Shown here piece after piece: positions 44,066 to 53,495 of a DNA stretch of 64,000 bases (positions are counted from its first letter, which is position 1; every line of letters begins with the position of its first letter). The DNA lies in contig PUNE01000013.1 in NCBI GenBank assembly GCA_003551665.1, positions 62,001 through 126,000 of the forward strand, written 5' to 3'. The position numbers were made by a program, and so were the translations under genes. The notes below the pieces were generated by a model. The model was not told the DNA's origin, ran no database searches, and was given only the letters and a program-made list of their open reading frames with translations. This stretch comes from Halobacteroidaceae bacterium. Lineage in GTDB: Bacteria > Bacillota > Halanaerobiia > B1SED10-174.

Positions 44066-45375
44066 TTCTTATCTTCACCCCTCTTTCTTAATTTTATCCA
44101 GATTGGGCTTCCGGCAAACCCAAAAGCTTCTCTGAACTGATTTTCCAGGTACCTTAAATAAGAAAAGTGGATAAGATTCGGATCATTAACAAACAGAACA
44201 AAAGTAGGGGGACTAACAGCAACCTGGGTTCCAAATAGAATTTTTGGAGCCCTTCCCTTTTTACTGGGCGGTGGAGCTATTTGAATTGCATCCTGAATAA
44301 TTTCGTTTAAAACACCTGTTTTAACTCTCTTCTTCCACTCCTCTTCAACCACCATTACCGTTTCCAGTAGCGAAGAAAGCCCCGTTCCCTCTACCGCAGA
44401 TGTATAAACAAGGGGAACATAAGAGATAAAGGGCATTTGTTCCAAAATTTCCCTACCAATTTTATCCTTATCCCCTTTTACCAGGTCCCACTTATTCAAG
44501 GCAAGCACAATTGCCTTGCCCTGCTCCAGGGCAACACTAACAACCTTTTTATCCTGTTCTGTCAGTCCGGTTGCCCCATCAAGTACTACAACTGCAACAT
44601 GAGCTCTACCTACAGCCTGGTAGGAGCGGAGAACACTGTATTTTTCTACTCCCCTCTCTACTTTTCCTTTTCGGCGTAACCCTGCAGTGTCAATTATGGT
44701 AAACTGATTACCCTGCCAGGAAAAAACACTGTCAACTGCATCCCTGGTTGTTCCCGGAGTTGAGGTTACCAGAACCCTTTTTTCACCCAGCATAGCATTT
44801 ACAAGAGATGATTTCCCCACATTAGGCCTTCCAATAATTGCAATTTTCAGGGTTTCATCCTCTTCCTCTATTTCAATTTCCGGGAGTTTCTCCACCACCA
44901 AATCCAGGACATCTCCTGTTCCCTGTCCGTGTTCGGCCGAAACAGGCTGAGGCTCCCCCAGGCCGAGGCTGTAAAATTCCCAGAGGTCTTTTTTCTGTTT
45001 CGTGTAATCATCAATTTTGTTAACCACAAGAAGTGTCTCTTTTTGTTTTTTTCTTAACAGGGAAGCTATCTCATAATCCTCTGGAAGAATTCCGGCCCGT
45101 CCGTCAACCAGAAAAATTACATAATCAGCCTCTTGTATTGCCAGCAGGACCTGTTCGTAAATTCCGTGTTCAATTTCGGTTAGTGGGCTTTGACTTAAAC
45201 CCCCGGTATCAATAACCGAAAAATTCTTTCCATTCCAGAAAACCTCACCATAGATCCTGTCCCGGGTTAATCCAGGTTCATTATCTACAATTGCCGTTCT
45301 GGATCCTATCAGGCGATTAAAAAGAGTAGATTTCCCTACATTCGGTCTCCCCACAATTGCAACAACTGGTTTCAT
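44062..45375 (-). CDS. der: Ribosome biogenesis GTPase Der (EngA)
   Basis: 437 residues with two G domains in tandem (GRPNVGKSTLFN, DTGGL and NKID in the first; GRPNVGKSSLVNAML, DTAGLRRKG and NKWD in the second). A C-terminal KH-like domain follows. It acts in 50S subunit maturation. It is coupled by ATGA overlaps to the DUF512 gene before it and gpsA after it. Confidence 0.98.
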   Translation of the reverse strand: MKPVVAIVGRPNVGKSTLFNRLIGSRTAIVDNEPGLTRDRIYGEVFWNGKNFSVIDTGGLSQSPLTEIEHGIYEQVLLAIQEADYVIFLVDGRAGILPEDYEIASLLRKKQKETLLVVNKIDDYTKQKKDLWEFYSLGLGEPQPVSAEHGQGTGDVLDLVVEKLPEIEIEEEDETLKIAIIGRPNVGKSSLVNAMLGEKRVLVTSTPGTTRDAVDSVFSWQGNQFTIIDTAGLRRKGKVERGVEKYSVLRSYQAVGRAHVAVVVLDGATGLTEQDKKVVSVALEQGKAIVLALNKWDLVKGDKDKIGREILEQMPFISYVPLVYTSAVEGTGLSSLLETVMVVEEEWKKRVKTGVLNEIIQDAIQIAPPPSKKGRAPKILFGTQVAVSPPTFVLFVNDPNLIHFSYLRYLENQFREAFGFAGSPIWIKLRKRGEDKK

Positions 45376-46679
45376 AGCGATTCTCCTCTAAATGAATTGA
45401 TTTTTTCCAAAATTTCCCCGAGATCAGAAGCAAGTTTAATTCTAACCGGAGAAAATTGCTCCTGCAAATCAAATAAACTATAATTATCAAGAGTTTTCCC
45501 ATCTTCATTAAACATAACCCGGGGCAAAAAAACCAGAGCAGGTAAAGGATCCTTTTTCTCCAGAAAAGGATGGAGGTCTCTTCCAGCAAGAAGCCCGGTA
45601 ACACTTATATGGGGGCCTAAAAAACTGTTGGCAGGCACTAGCGTCCTTAGGAAAACACCTTTTTCTTTTAATTTATCCAGAACGGGTTCCCAGGCCCAGG
45701 CCCCCAATTTGCTGGTAAAAAAACCTGCAACAAATTTTTCCTCCTGTGTTTTCAAGCTTTTTATTGTCTCCTTACTTTCTTCTCGCAACAGCCTGGCCAG
45801 TCCAATTCCATTTTCCAGCTGTGGATATTCCTCATATTCCTCGTGAGAGGGTAGTTCCCAGCCTGTTAGAGCGTATAATTCATCTGCTCCAAAAATACCC
45901 CGGCTTCTCCGGGTTTGATAAAATCGGGCCTGCCACTTATTAATGGTCTGGAGGATTTCCCTGGCTTTATCTTCTTTTACGGGTTCAAGGGAGGGCAACC
46001 CTTTTCTGTATTTGGTTAAACCTACCGGGACAACTCCAATGGAAAGGATTTCCGGACCCAGGGAATAAAGGTCCTCAATTGTCTTCTCCAGCTCCCTCCC
46101 GTCGTTGTACCCTGGACAGACCACAATCTGGGTATGCAGGAAGATACCTGAAGTGGTAAGATCCTCAAGTAGAGGTAATACCCTTCCGGCTTCAGGGTTG
46201 CCCATCATCCTGGAGCGGACCCCTGAATCCGTGGAATGAACGGAAATATAAAGGGGGGTGAGCCTCCAGTTTTTTATTCTTTCTAATTCTTCTTTTTTCA
46301 GGTTGGTAAGGGTAATGAAACTTCCCTGGAGAAAAGAAAAGCGGTAATCATCATCCTTGATTTTCAGCGAACTCCTTTTAACCGGCCCTCCCTGATCAAC
46401 AAAACAGAAAATACACTTATTTTGACAGGTCCGCAGCCCATCAAAAACAATCCCCTCCAGGCTTATTCCGAGGTTATTCTTAGTGTTTTCAAAGAGAACC
46501 GTTTCTTCTCTTCCTGTTTTTTCCTTTCTAACCCTCAGGACAAATTGATCCTCCGCAGTATAATATAAAAAATCAAGGTAATCCTTTATTTTTTTCCCAT
46601 CAATGGACAAAACCTCATCACCGGGTTGGAGCCCATATCGAATGGAAATTTCTTTATCAAGTTCTTTAATCCTGGGCAC
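45372..46679 (-). CDS. DUF512 protein: PDZ domain plus radical-SAM-like domain
   Basis: 435 residues, GTG start with GGAGGG upstream. An N-terminal PDZ-like segment (LQPGDEVLSIDGKKIKDYLDF) leads into CQNKCIFCFVDQ, a CxxxCxxC radical SAM-type site, and the DUF512 C terminus (ADELYALTGWELPSHEEYEEYPQLENGIG). This family sits beside der throughout Clostridia. A role near ribosome or tRNA maturation has been guessed, but none is known to me. Confidence 0.9.
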   Translation of the reverse strand: MPRIKELDKEISIRYGLQPGDEVLSIDGKKIKDYLDFLYYTAEDQFVLRVRKEKTGREETVLFENTKNNLGISLEGIVFDGLRTCQNKCIFCFVDQGGPVKRSSLKIKDDDYRFSFLQGSFITLTNLKKEELERIKNWRLTPLYISVHSTDSGVRSRMMGNPEAGRVLPLLEDLTTSGIFLHTQIVVCPGYNDGRELEKTIEDLYSLGPEILSIGVVPVGLTKYRKGLPSLEPVKEDKAREILQTINKWQARFYQTRRSRGIFGADELYALTGWELPSHEEYEEYPQLENGIGLARLLREESKETIKSLKTQEEKFVAGFFTSKLGAWAWEPVLDKLKEKGVFLRTLVPANSFLGPHISVTGLLAGRDLHPFLEKKDPLPALVFLPRVMFNEDGKTLDNYSLFDLQEQFSPVRIKLASDLGEILEKINSFRGESL

Positions 46680-46812
46680 AACCCAACCCTCCTTTGCTTT
46701 CCTTCTTAAAGTAAATTATGTATTAAAATACCTTTCTCGTCAAGGAAGGTTTTGGGTTTTTCCCAAATAGGGCTTTAGATTGGAATTAAACCTGGAATTT
46801 AAATAGGTTATG

Positions 46813-46842
46813 AAAAAGCACCCGGAATTCCGGGTGCTTTTT
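46813..46842. terminator. Bidirectional intrinsic terminator after ispH-rpsA
   Basis: AAAAAGCACCCGG-AATT-CCGGGTGCTTTTT is a perfect 13-base stem 28 bases after the ispH-rpsA stop. T-runs exist on both strands. It isolates the DUF512-der-gpsA run. Confidence 0.92.
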
Positions 46843-46869
46843 GGTACATAATATTTTCTAAAACCCAAT

Positions 46870-49356
46870 TTATTTTTCTTCCTCTTCCTCGTCCTCATCT
46901 TTTTGAAAAATATCTCCAACCATATCTCCAATGGTGATATTGCCTTCTTCTTTGGCCTGATCAGTAAACTCTTTAACTTCTCTCTTCTGTTTATCTTCTT
47001 CCATTTCTTTTAAGCTCAGGCCAACCTTTCTTTCACCTTCATTGATGTTTATTATTTTTGCCAGCACCTTGTCACCTTTTTTGACAACCTCGTCAGGATT
47101 TTCCACGTGACGCCGGGCGAGCTGAGAAATGTGGATTAACCCTTCAATTCCATTTTCTATTTCCATGAAGGCCCCAAAGCTTACAGTTTTGGTAATTGTT
47201 CCATCAACCTTGTCTCCCACCTTATGCTTTTTCACAAATTCATCCCAGGGATCTGGAAGGATTTGTTTTAAGCCAAGGGAAATTCTTTCGCTTTCCTTAT
47301 CCACACTCAGGACTTTTACTTCAATGTCCTGTCCTTCTTCAAGGACTTTAGAGGGATGCTCTATCCGACCCCAGGACATTTCTGAAATATGGAGCAGCCC
47401 TTCTATGCCGCCAATATCAATGAAAGCACCGAAGTCAACAATTTTTGTAACCAGTCCCTTAACAACATCTCCTTCGTTGATGTTTTCCATGGTTTCAACT
47501 TTTTTCTTATCCTGTTCTTCTTCCAGAACCTTCCTCCTGGAAAGGACAACGTTGTTATTTTTCTTTTCAACTTCCAGGACTTTCATTTCCAGTTCCTGGC
47601 CTATGAATTGTTCCAGGTCTTCCACGTACTCAATTGCAATATGAGAGGCAGGAATGAAGCCCCGCAACCCAACATCAACCACAAGACCACCCTTTACAAC
47701 CTTGGTTGCCTTGCCTTTAATTATGGTTTGATCTTTCTGGGCCTGGGTAACTGCTATCCAGGCTTCTTCAATATCTGCTCTTTTTTTGGAAAGCCTGGCT
47801 GCACCATCATCATCGGTTCCCAGGAAAAAGACTTTAATCTCTTCCCCGACCTGAACATGATCGGCTAAGCTTTCCACTGGGTCCTGGGCTACTTCCCGCT
47901 TGGGAACAAAGCCCTCGGTTTTAGAACCAATATCCACAAAAATTCCATCTTCAGTAACTTCGACAACTTTTCCATCAATTATCTGGCCCTTGGAAAACTC
48001 CTGAACGTCCTGACCGTATTGAAGAGCTTCTTCCTCATCCATTGGATGAGTGACCTCTTCTTCTTTCTTTTCCTCTTCTTCTTGGTCTTGTTCTTCTTCT
48101 TGTTGTTTTTGCTCTTCTTCTTCCTCTTCTTCTTGTTCTTCCTTCTCTTTTTCTGCTTCCACCTCGGCAACTATATCTTCAGAAGGCTCGCTTTCTCCTT
48201 CTGGTTTTTTATCGGTTTTTTCAACTGGTTCCTCTTCTTCCATTACTTCTTCAGTTTCTGCTGCTGTTTCTTTTTCTTGAGCTTCAGTTTCTTCTTCCCG
48301 AGTAGTATCTTGTTCTTGTTGTTCCTCTTCTTTTTCCTCTTCTTTCTCTTCTTTAGGTTCTTCTTTTTCCTCCGGTTCTTGAGCTTCAGTTTTTTCTTCT
48401 TCGCTCTGAACAGAGCTTTCTTTTTCTTCAGCCTCTGGTGCTTTTTGTTCTTCCTGCTCTAATTCTTTTTGTTCTTCCTGTTCTCTTTTTTCTTCTTTTC
48501 TTTCTTCCGACTTCTCAAACATCAACTCTTCGACCTCCTTAATTGTCCAGTTCGGGGTTGACGCCCCTGCAACAATACCGACTTTTTCTATTCCATCAAA
48601 CCATTTAAGGTTAATTTCACTCGGGTTTTCAACCTGATATGTTGGAGTTCCTTTTTCTTTACATATATTATAAAGACTCTTTGTATTTGAACTGTTGTGG
48701 CCTCCGACAACAACTACAACATCAACATCCGAGGCCAAAGAGCTGGCTACTGCCTGTCTTTTCTGGGTAACTGTGCAAATAGTATTAATTACCCGCAATT
48801 CACTGGTTTTTTCCAGGAGTTTTTGCACGAGTTCCTGGAAATGTTCCTGATTTTTGGTAGTTTGGGGAACAAGACCAATTTTTGCTGTTTGTTCCACCTT
48901 GAAAGCGTCCTGGGGGTTCCCCAAAACAAGGGCTTTATCGTTAACATGACCCAATATCCCCTGGACTTCAGGGTGTTCCCTGTCTCCAAAAATAACCAGT
49001 TGGTACCCTTCACGGACCAACAGGCGGCTGAAATCCTGGGCTTTTTTTACAAAAGGACAGGTGGCATCGATTATGTGCCAGCCCTTTTCTTTTAACTGGC
49101 AAGTAATTTCTGGCCTGATTCCGTGGGAACGAATAATAACTGTTCCCTTCTTTTCATGGGGTAATTGGGATATATCGTCAATGGAATGGACCCCATAATC
49201 CTCGATTTCTTTAACAACCTCTGCATTGTGAATTAAAGGGCCAAGAGTAAAAATCGGAACGGGAAGCTTCCTGTCTCTGGCCGCGGCAAGGGTTATATCT
49301 ACCGCTCTTTTTACCCCGAAACAAAAGCCCGCATTATCCGCAACAATAATCTCCAA
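46870..49356 (-). CDS. ispH-rpsA: Fused IspH (HMBPP reductase) and ribosomal protein S1, with acidic linker
   Basis: About 828 residues from the TTG at 49356, which has GGAGGG five bases upstream. Residues about 1-285 are IspH, the last enzyme of the non-mevalonate isoprenoid route, with three cluster Cys in AGFCFGVKRA, DATCPFVKK and NTICTVTQ. Residues about 285-460 are an almost pure Glu/Lys/Gln linker. Four S1 domains follow (for example VEVTEDGIFVDIGSKTEGF and VTKIVDFGAFIDIGGIEGLLHISEM). The fusion is known from Clostridia, and S1-type domains may bind mRNA at the ribosome. The linker is much longer than I expect. Confidence 0.93.
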   Translation of the reverse strand: MEIIVADNAGFCFGVKRAVDITLAAARDRKLPVPIFTLGPLIHNAEVVKEIEDYGVHSIDDISQLPHEKKGTVIIRSHGIRPEITCQLKEKGWHIIDATCPFVKKAQDFSRLLVREGYQLVIFGDREHPEVQGILGHVNDKALVLGNPQDAFKVEQTAKIGLVPQTTKNQEHFQELVQKLLEKTSELRVINTICTVTQKRQAVASSLASDVDVVVVVGGHNSSNTKSLYNICKEKGTPTYQVENPSEINLKWFDGIEKVGIVAGASTPNWTIKEVEELMFEKSEERKEEKREQEEQKELEQEEQKAPEAEEKESSVQSEEEKTEAQEPEEKEEPKEEKEEEKEEEQQEQDTTREEETEAQEKETAAETEEVMEEEEPVEKTDKKPEGESEPSEDIVAEVEAEKEKEEQEEEEEEEQKQQEEEQDQEEEEKKEEEVTHPMDEEEALQYGQDVQEFSKGQIIDGKVVEVTEDGIFVDIGSKTEGFVPKREVAQDPVESLADHVQVGEEIKVFFLGTDDDGAARLSKKRADIEEAWIAVTQAQKDQTIIKGKATKVVKGGLVVDVGLRGFIPASHIAIEYVEDLEQFIGQELEMKVLEVEKKNNNVVLSRRKVLEEEQDKKKVETMENINEGDVVKGLVTKIVDFGAFIDIGGIEGLLHISEMSWGRIEHPSKVLEEGQDIEVKVLSVDKESERISLGLKQILPDPWDEFVKKHKVGDKVDGTITKTVSFGAFMEIENGIEGLIHISQLARRHVENPDEVVKKGDKVLAKIININEGERKVGLSLKEMEEDKQKREVKEFTDQAKEEGNITIGDMVGDIFQKDEDEEEEEK

Positions 49357-49445
49357 ATCGTTCCCTCCGTTGCACTTCAAATTACAATTTTCTATATTCA
49401 GACAGAGAAGTCCTCTTTTTCAGGGGAATTTTTGAACAATTTTTA

Positions 49446-50021
49446 TTAATCAAGCTTTCTTACCCGCTGCATCAGAAACTCAGAAAATTCCGCAAGATCT
49501 TCTCTTGACTGTTTTCCCCAGGCCTGTTCAAAATTTATTGGCTCTCCAATAATAACCCTGATGGGTCTTCGCCAGTTATTCCAGTCAACCCTGACTGGAA
49601 CAACGTCAGCTCCTGTTCGTTTTACAATCTGGGCAACACCTCTTTTGGCCTTCCCCAGTTCTCCCTTTTTCTGACGGGTTCCTTCTGGAAACATCCCCAG
49701 CACCTTGTCTTCCCTGATTTTCTGGTAGGAAGTTCGAAATGCCCCGAGATCAGCCTGTCCGCGTTTCACAGGGTAAGTGCCAATAGCAGTAAATACCCAG
49801 CGGAATAAGGCGTTTTTGAATAGTTCCTCTTTGGCCATAAAATGAACCTGCTGGGGATAAACTGATGCACCAACAACGGTTGGATCCAGAAAGTGCTGGT
49901 GGTTGGCAACAATAATATAAGGCCCCCTGGGGGGAAGGTTTTCTTTTCCCTTAATCTGCAACCCGTAAAATAATCTGTAGAAAATATAAAAACCCCAGGC
50001 AACAAATTTATATATAATAAT
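49446..50021 (-). CDS. plsC: 1-acyl-sn-glycerol-3-phosphate acyltransferase with a probable ATT start
   Basis: The track ORF (171 residues) starts at a TTG (49961) inside the gene. Upstream the same frame continues as IIIYKFVAWGFYIFYRLFYGL, the normal membrane-anchor N terminus of PlsC, back to ATT codons at 50021 and 50018. No ATG, GTG or TTG exists before the frame closes. I therefore place the start at ATT. Catalytic NHQHFLD (H-x4-D) and FPEGTR blocks are intact. It acylates lysophosphatidic acid at the membrane. It sits between cmk and ispH-rpsA. Confidence 0.85.
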   Translation of the reverse strand: MIIYKFVAWGFYIFYRLFYGLQIKGKENLPPRGPYIIVANHQHFLDPTVVGASVYPQQVHFMAKEELFKNALFRWVFTAIGTYPVKRGQADLGAFRTSYQKIREDKVLGMFPEGTRQKKGELGKAKRGVAQIVKRTGADVVPVRVDWNNWRRPIRVIIGEPINFEQAWGKQSREDLAEFSEFLMQRVRKLD

Positions 50022-50040
50022 GCCAGCAGCTTGCTTGAAG

Positions 50041-50709
50041 TTACTGATCTCTGATCACCTCCCGGGCCCAACAGACAATTTTTTCCACAACTTCTTTTCT
50101 GGTCAGGTTCGAGCTGTCAAGGAAAATTGCATCTTTGGCTGGTTTTAAGGGTCCAGCCTTTCGGTTTTTATCATATTCATCCCGTCTTTTTAAATCCTTT
50201 CGGATAAATTCAAGGGGAAGTTCCCCATTTACCTGCAGGTACCGTCTTTTCATTCGGATTTCAGGAGAGGCAGAGAGGAAAACCTTAAGTTCTGCATTGG
50301 GGCAAACCTGAGTTCCAATATCTCTACCGTCAAGAACAAACCCACCTTCCTGTGCAATCAATCTCTGTTTTTCCACGAGAATCTTGCGGACTCCTGGCAG
50401 GCTCGAAACCCAGGAAACATGTTTCTCCACTTCCTTGGTCCGGAGATAAGGAGTAAGGTCTTCTCCGTTGACGAATATCCTGTTTTCCTGCATATCCATA
50501 TTCACCTTTTGCAGTTCTCCAAGTATTTTGTCTTCATTTTCCAGGGGAATGTTATTCTTTAGCAAAAAATAGGTTGCCCCCCTGTACATGGACCCTGTAT
50601 CAAGGTGAGAATAATTCAGTTTTTTTGCAACCTCAGAGGCAACACTGCTTTTCCCTGCCCCGGCTGGTCCGTCTATTGCAATTATTATGCCCTTTTTCTT
50701 GTCTTCCAT
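50041..50709 (-). CDS. cmk: Cytidylate kinase
   Basis: 222 residues. The P-loop is AIDGPAGAGKSSVA, followed by LDTGSMYRGATYFL, DGRDIGTQVCP and the lid KRRDEYDKNR. It phosphorylates CMP and dCMP. The ATG has GGAGGGGAAGG upstream. It is the first gene of the cmk-plsC-ispH/rpsA group. Confidence 0.97.
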   Translation of the reverse strand: MEDKKKGIIIAIDGPAGAGKSSVASEVAKKLNYSHLDTGSMYRGATYFLLKNNIPLENEDKILGELQKVNMDMQENRIFVNGEDLTPYLRTKEVEKHVSWVSSLPGVRKILVEKQRLIAQEGGFVLDGRDIGTQVCPNAELKVFLSASPEIRMKRRYLQVNGELPLEFIRKDLKRRDEYDKNRKAGPLKPAKDAIFLDSSNLTRKEVVEKIVCWAREVIRDQ

Positions 50710-50803
50710 TCCTTCCCCTCCAGTTGAGTCCTTTTAAAAGGAAAACTTCCGGGTAAACAAAAAAGTCCCAAAAAAGACTCGCTTTCCAGAATTCAAGGCC
50801 AAT

Positions 50804-51472
50804 TTATTTCCATCGTTCCATCTGGGCAATAGCATGGGCTGCTGCATTCTGTTGGGCTATTTTTTTGGTAGGTCCTTCTCCCTTCCCCTGGAGCTTTCCA
50901 TTGAAAAAGACATTAATCAAAAACCACTTTTCATGATCGGGACCTTCCTCCCCCTCAATTGTGTACCTGGGAAGTTCTTTAAATTTCTGTTGAACCATTT
51001 CCTGTAAGGTTGTTTTTGCATCACGAAGGTCTTCCCTCTGGCCAACTTCTTCAATAATAAAGCCCAGTTTTTCCAGGACAAAGTTCCTGGAAAACTCCAG
51101 GCCCCGTTCAATATAAACTGCACCGAGAATTGCCTCAAAAGCATCGGCCAGAATAGAATCCTTTTCCCTCCCCCCGGAGGAAACCTCCCCTTTTCCCAGT
51201 AAAAGCTTTTTCCCCACACCAAGCTTGCGGGAAACCCGGGCCAGAGAATCCATGCTAACAATATGGCCCCGCATTCTTGCCAGTTCACCCTCGGGATGAT
51301 CGGGAAAGGTTTGGAAAAGATATTCGCTTGTAACCAGGTTTAAAACCGAGTCACCCAGGAATTCAAGGCGTTCATTATTCCAGGATAATCCTCTTTCATT
51401 GGCCCATGAGCGGTGGGTCAATGCCAGTTCTCTTAGGTCAGCCGATCTAACAACTTCTTCCAGTTCCGTCAT
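50804..51472 (-). CDS. rnc: Ribonuclease III
   Basis: About 222 residues from the ATG at 51472. The track TTG at 51490 adds six residues and overlaps the likely ribosome site. The signature ERLEFLGDSVLN is followed by the catalytic DAFEAILGAVYIERG. A double-strand RNA-binding domain is at the C terminus (KIAQQNAAAHAIAQM). It processes rRNA and structured RNA. It follows acpP, separated by a hairpin. In many relatives fabF lies between acpP and rnc, but not here. Confidence 0.96.
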   Translation of the reverse strand: MTELEEVVRSADLRELALTHRSWANERGLSWNNERLEFLGDSVLNLVTSEYLFQTFPDHPEGELARMRGHIVSMDSLARVSRKLGVGKKLLLGKGEVSSGGREKDSILADAFEAILGAVYIERGLEFSRNFVLEKLGFIIEEVGQREDLRDAKTTLQEMVQQKFKELPRYTIEGEEGPDHEKWFLINVFFNGKLQGKGEGPTKKIAQQNAAAHAIAQMERWK

Positions 51473-51508
51473 TCTGATTCCCACTCCCAACAGAAAAACC
51501 TTTTTAAA

Positions 51509-51533
51509 GGGAAGCCCCTTTTAGAGGCTTCCC
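51509..51533 (-). terminator. Hairpin between acpP and rnc, partial terminator or processing site
   Basis: GGGAAGCC and GGCTTCCC flank a 9-base loop, 7 bases after the acpP stop. On the minus strand only TTTAAAAAGG follows, so termination would be weak. It could tune rnc level or be an RNase III target. Confidence 0.5.
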
Positions 51534-51539
51534 ATTTTA

Positions 51540-51773
51540 TTAGTTTTTATTTTTTTCAATATAATCAACAGCCTCTTGGACCGTAGTGATTTTTTCCGCT
51601 TCCTCATCAGGGATTTCCAGTTCAAACTCATCTTCAATATCCATGATAAGCTCAACAATGTCAAGTGAATCAGCACCAAGGTCATCGATGAAAGAAGCCC
51701 CCGGAGTTACCTCATCGGGCTCAACCCCCAGTTTTTCAACAATCAATTCAACCATCTTGTCAAAAACGCTCAC
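51540..51773 (-). CDS. acpP: Acyl carrier protein
   Basis: 77 residues. The track start at 51782 is a GTG inside AGGAGGTG, so the next GTG (51773) is used and gives [17 protein letters not shown]. The phosphopantetheine Ser is in [12 protein letters not shown]. It is the acyl carrier of type II fatty acid synthesis and is also the octanoyl donor that a LipM enzyme would use. Confidence 0.97.
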   Translation of the reverse strand: MSVFDKMVELIVEKLGVEPDEVTPGASFIDDLGADSLDIVELIMDIEDEFELEIPDEEAEKITTVQEAVDYIEKNKN

Positions 51774-51794
51774 TGCTCTCACCTCCTCTTTTTT

Positions 51795-52529
51795 TTATAA
51801 AGCAAGTCCTCCATCTACTACAAGAACCTGTCCGGTAATATAGCCCGCTTCATCGGAAGCGAGAAACTTAACCATTTCAGCAACATCTTCACAGGAACCA
51901 AATTTTTGCATTGGGATACGGTCCAGCATCTGTTTCTTAATTTTTTCCGGCAACCTGTCGGTCATTTCTGTTTCAATAAAGCCTGGTGCGATCACATTGG
52001 CCGTAATATTTCGGATTCCAAACTCCTGGGCAAGGGTTTTTGTGAAACCAATTATTCCTGCCTTGGCAGCAGAATAGTTGGCCTGCCCGGGATTTCCAGT
52101 TAAACCTACAACAGAAGATATGTTAATAATTCTGCCCCATCTTTTCCTGGTCATGGAACGGACAGCAGCCTTGGTACAATGGAACATACCGTTCAGGTTG
52201 GTTTTGATTACTTCCTCCCAATCTTCCTCATTCATTCTCAAAAAAAGGGAGTCCCGGTTAATTCCCGCATTATTGACCAGAATGTCAATTCCACCCCATT
52301 CATCAATTGCTTTCTGGATCAGCTTATCGGCCCCGTCTCTGGTCTGAATATCAACCCCTACACCAACTACCTGCAATCCTTCTTTTTGTAATTCGCTCGA
52401 AATTGAATTAATCCTTTCTTCTGAACGGGAATTTATTACTACACGTGCCCCATTTTTGCCAAGGGTGCGGGCTATTGCAAGCCCGATTCCCCGGGAACTT
52501 CCTGTTACAACAGCCACCCTATCTTTCAT
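51795..52529 (-). CDS. fabG: 3-oxoacyl-[ACP] reductase
   Basis: A 244-residue short-chain dehydrogenase. It has TGSSRGIGLAIA, NNAGIN, a catalytic Ser (NISSVVGLTG) with YSAAKAG, and the final TGQVLVVDGGL. It uses NADPH to reduce beta-ketoacyl-ACP. The start overlaps the fabD stop as ATGA. Confidence 0.97.
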   Translation of the reverse strand: MKDRVAVVTGSSRGIGLAIARTLGKNGARVVINSRSEERINSISSELQKEGLQVVGVGVDIQTRDGADKLIQKAIDEWGGIDILVNNAGINRDSLFLRMNEEDWEEVIKTNLNGMFHCTKAAVRSMTRKRWGRIINISSVVGLTGNPGQANYSAAKAGIIGFTKTLAQEFGIRNITANVIAPGFIETEMTDRLPEKIKKQMLDRIPMQKFGSCEDVAEMVKFLASDEAGYITGQVLVVDGGLAL

Positions 52530-53470
52530 AAAAACCCCTCCAATTTTTCATTTCCCTGGTTTTTTATCACTTCTTCTATATCCTCGGGCATGGAAAGTTC
52601 CTTTGCCTTAAACCCGGAGTTGATGGAACGCAACAATAGCCGCAGGGATTTTCCAGGTCCAAAAATAAAGAATTTTTCAAACCCGGCACTGGCCATGTTT
52701 CTTATACTTTTCTCCCACAGAACAGGCATGGTTACCTGCTGGACCAGTAGAGCTTTTATTTCTTCCGGGTCTTCAACTTTTTCTCCTGTTACATTGGCCC
52801 AGACCGGCCAGGCTGGCCTGTTGATGGAGATTTTTTTCACTTCGTCAGCCAGGCCCCGAGCAGCAGGTTCCATTAGCCCACAGTGAAAAGGAGCACTTAC
52901 ATTTAAGAAAACAACTCTTTTGGCCCCTTCTTTTATAAATTTCTTTTCCAGTTTTTCTAAAATCTCCTTTTTACCCGAAACAACAATCTGGTTGGGAGAA
53001 TTCAGATTGGCAACCTCAACCCCCGTTCCGGAAATAATTGCTCGAATTTTCTCCAGTTCCAGGTTGATTATTGCAGCCATTCCTCCCTGGTTTCCAGGAT
53101 ATGATTCTGCCATCAGCTGTCCCCTACGGCGAACCAGATTCAGTCCATCTGCAAAAGAAAGAACCCCGGACCCTACAAGGGCTGAAAATTCTCCAAGGCT
53201 GTGCCCCGCAAAACCCCTCTCCCCGGGGATAAAATTTTCCGCTGCCCGAAGGGCAGCAATGCTAACGGTTAAAATTGCGGGCTGAGCGTTTTCAGTAGCC
53301 CGCAGGTCTTCCTCTGAACCCTCAAAACAAATTCTACTCAAAGAAAAACCCATTATTTCATCGGCCTCTTCAAAAACTTCCCTGGCTACAGAAAAATTGT
53401 CATGAAGCTCTTTCCCCATCCCAATATGTTGCGATCCCTGGCCGGGAAAGAGGAAACCAAACTTTTCCAT
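52526..53470 (-). CDS. fabD: Malonyl-CoA:ACP transacylase
   Basis: 314 residues. FLFPGQGSQHIGMG lies at the N terminus, the catalytic Ser is in GHSLGEFSAL, and the His is in SAPFHCGLM. It loads malonyl onto ACP. It lies between fabH and fabG on one transcript. Confidence 0.97.
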   Translation of the reverse strand: MEKFGFLFPGQGSQHIGMGKELHDNFSVAREVFEEADEIMGFSLSRICFEGSEEDLRATENAQPAILTVSIAALRAAENFIPGERGFAGHSLGEFSALVGSGVLSFADGLNLVRRRGQLMAESYPGNQGGMAAIINLELEKIRAIISGTGVEVANLNSPNQIVVSGKKEILEKLEKKFIKEGAKRVVFLNVSAPFHCGLMEPAARGLADEVKKISINRPAWPVWANVTGEKVEDPEEIKALLVQQVTMPVLWEKSIRNMASAGFEKFFIFGPGKSLRLLLRSINSGFKAKELSMPEDIEEVIKNQGNEKLEGFL

Positions 53471-53495
53471 CCTCTTTCACTCCCTGCATCAATTA

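Noticed and set aside
48019-48462. Plus-strand ORFs rich in Phe or Ser (147 and 76 residues) opposite ispH-rpsA
   Set aside because: They are antisense shadows of the GAA/GAG-rich acidic linker. Composition is pure triplet bias and no ribosome site is seen.
48050-48500. Possible CRISPR or tandem repeat array
   Set aside because: The CTT/TTC runs have no fixed repeat-spacer period and encode the Glu-rich linker in frame.
50761-50795. Terminator after rnc (AGTC...GACT with T-runs)
   Set aside because: Only a four-base core stem; too weak to list as a feature.
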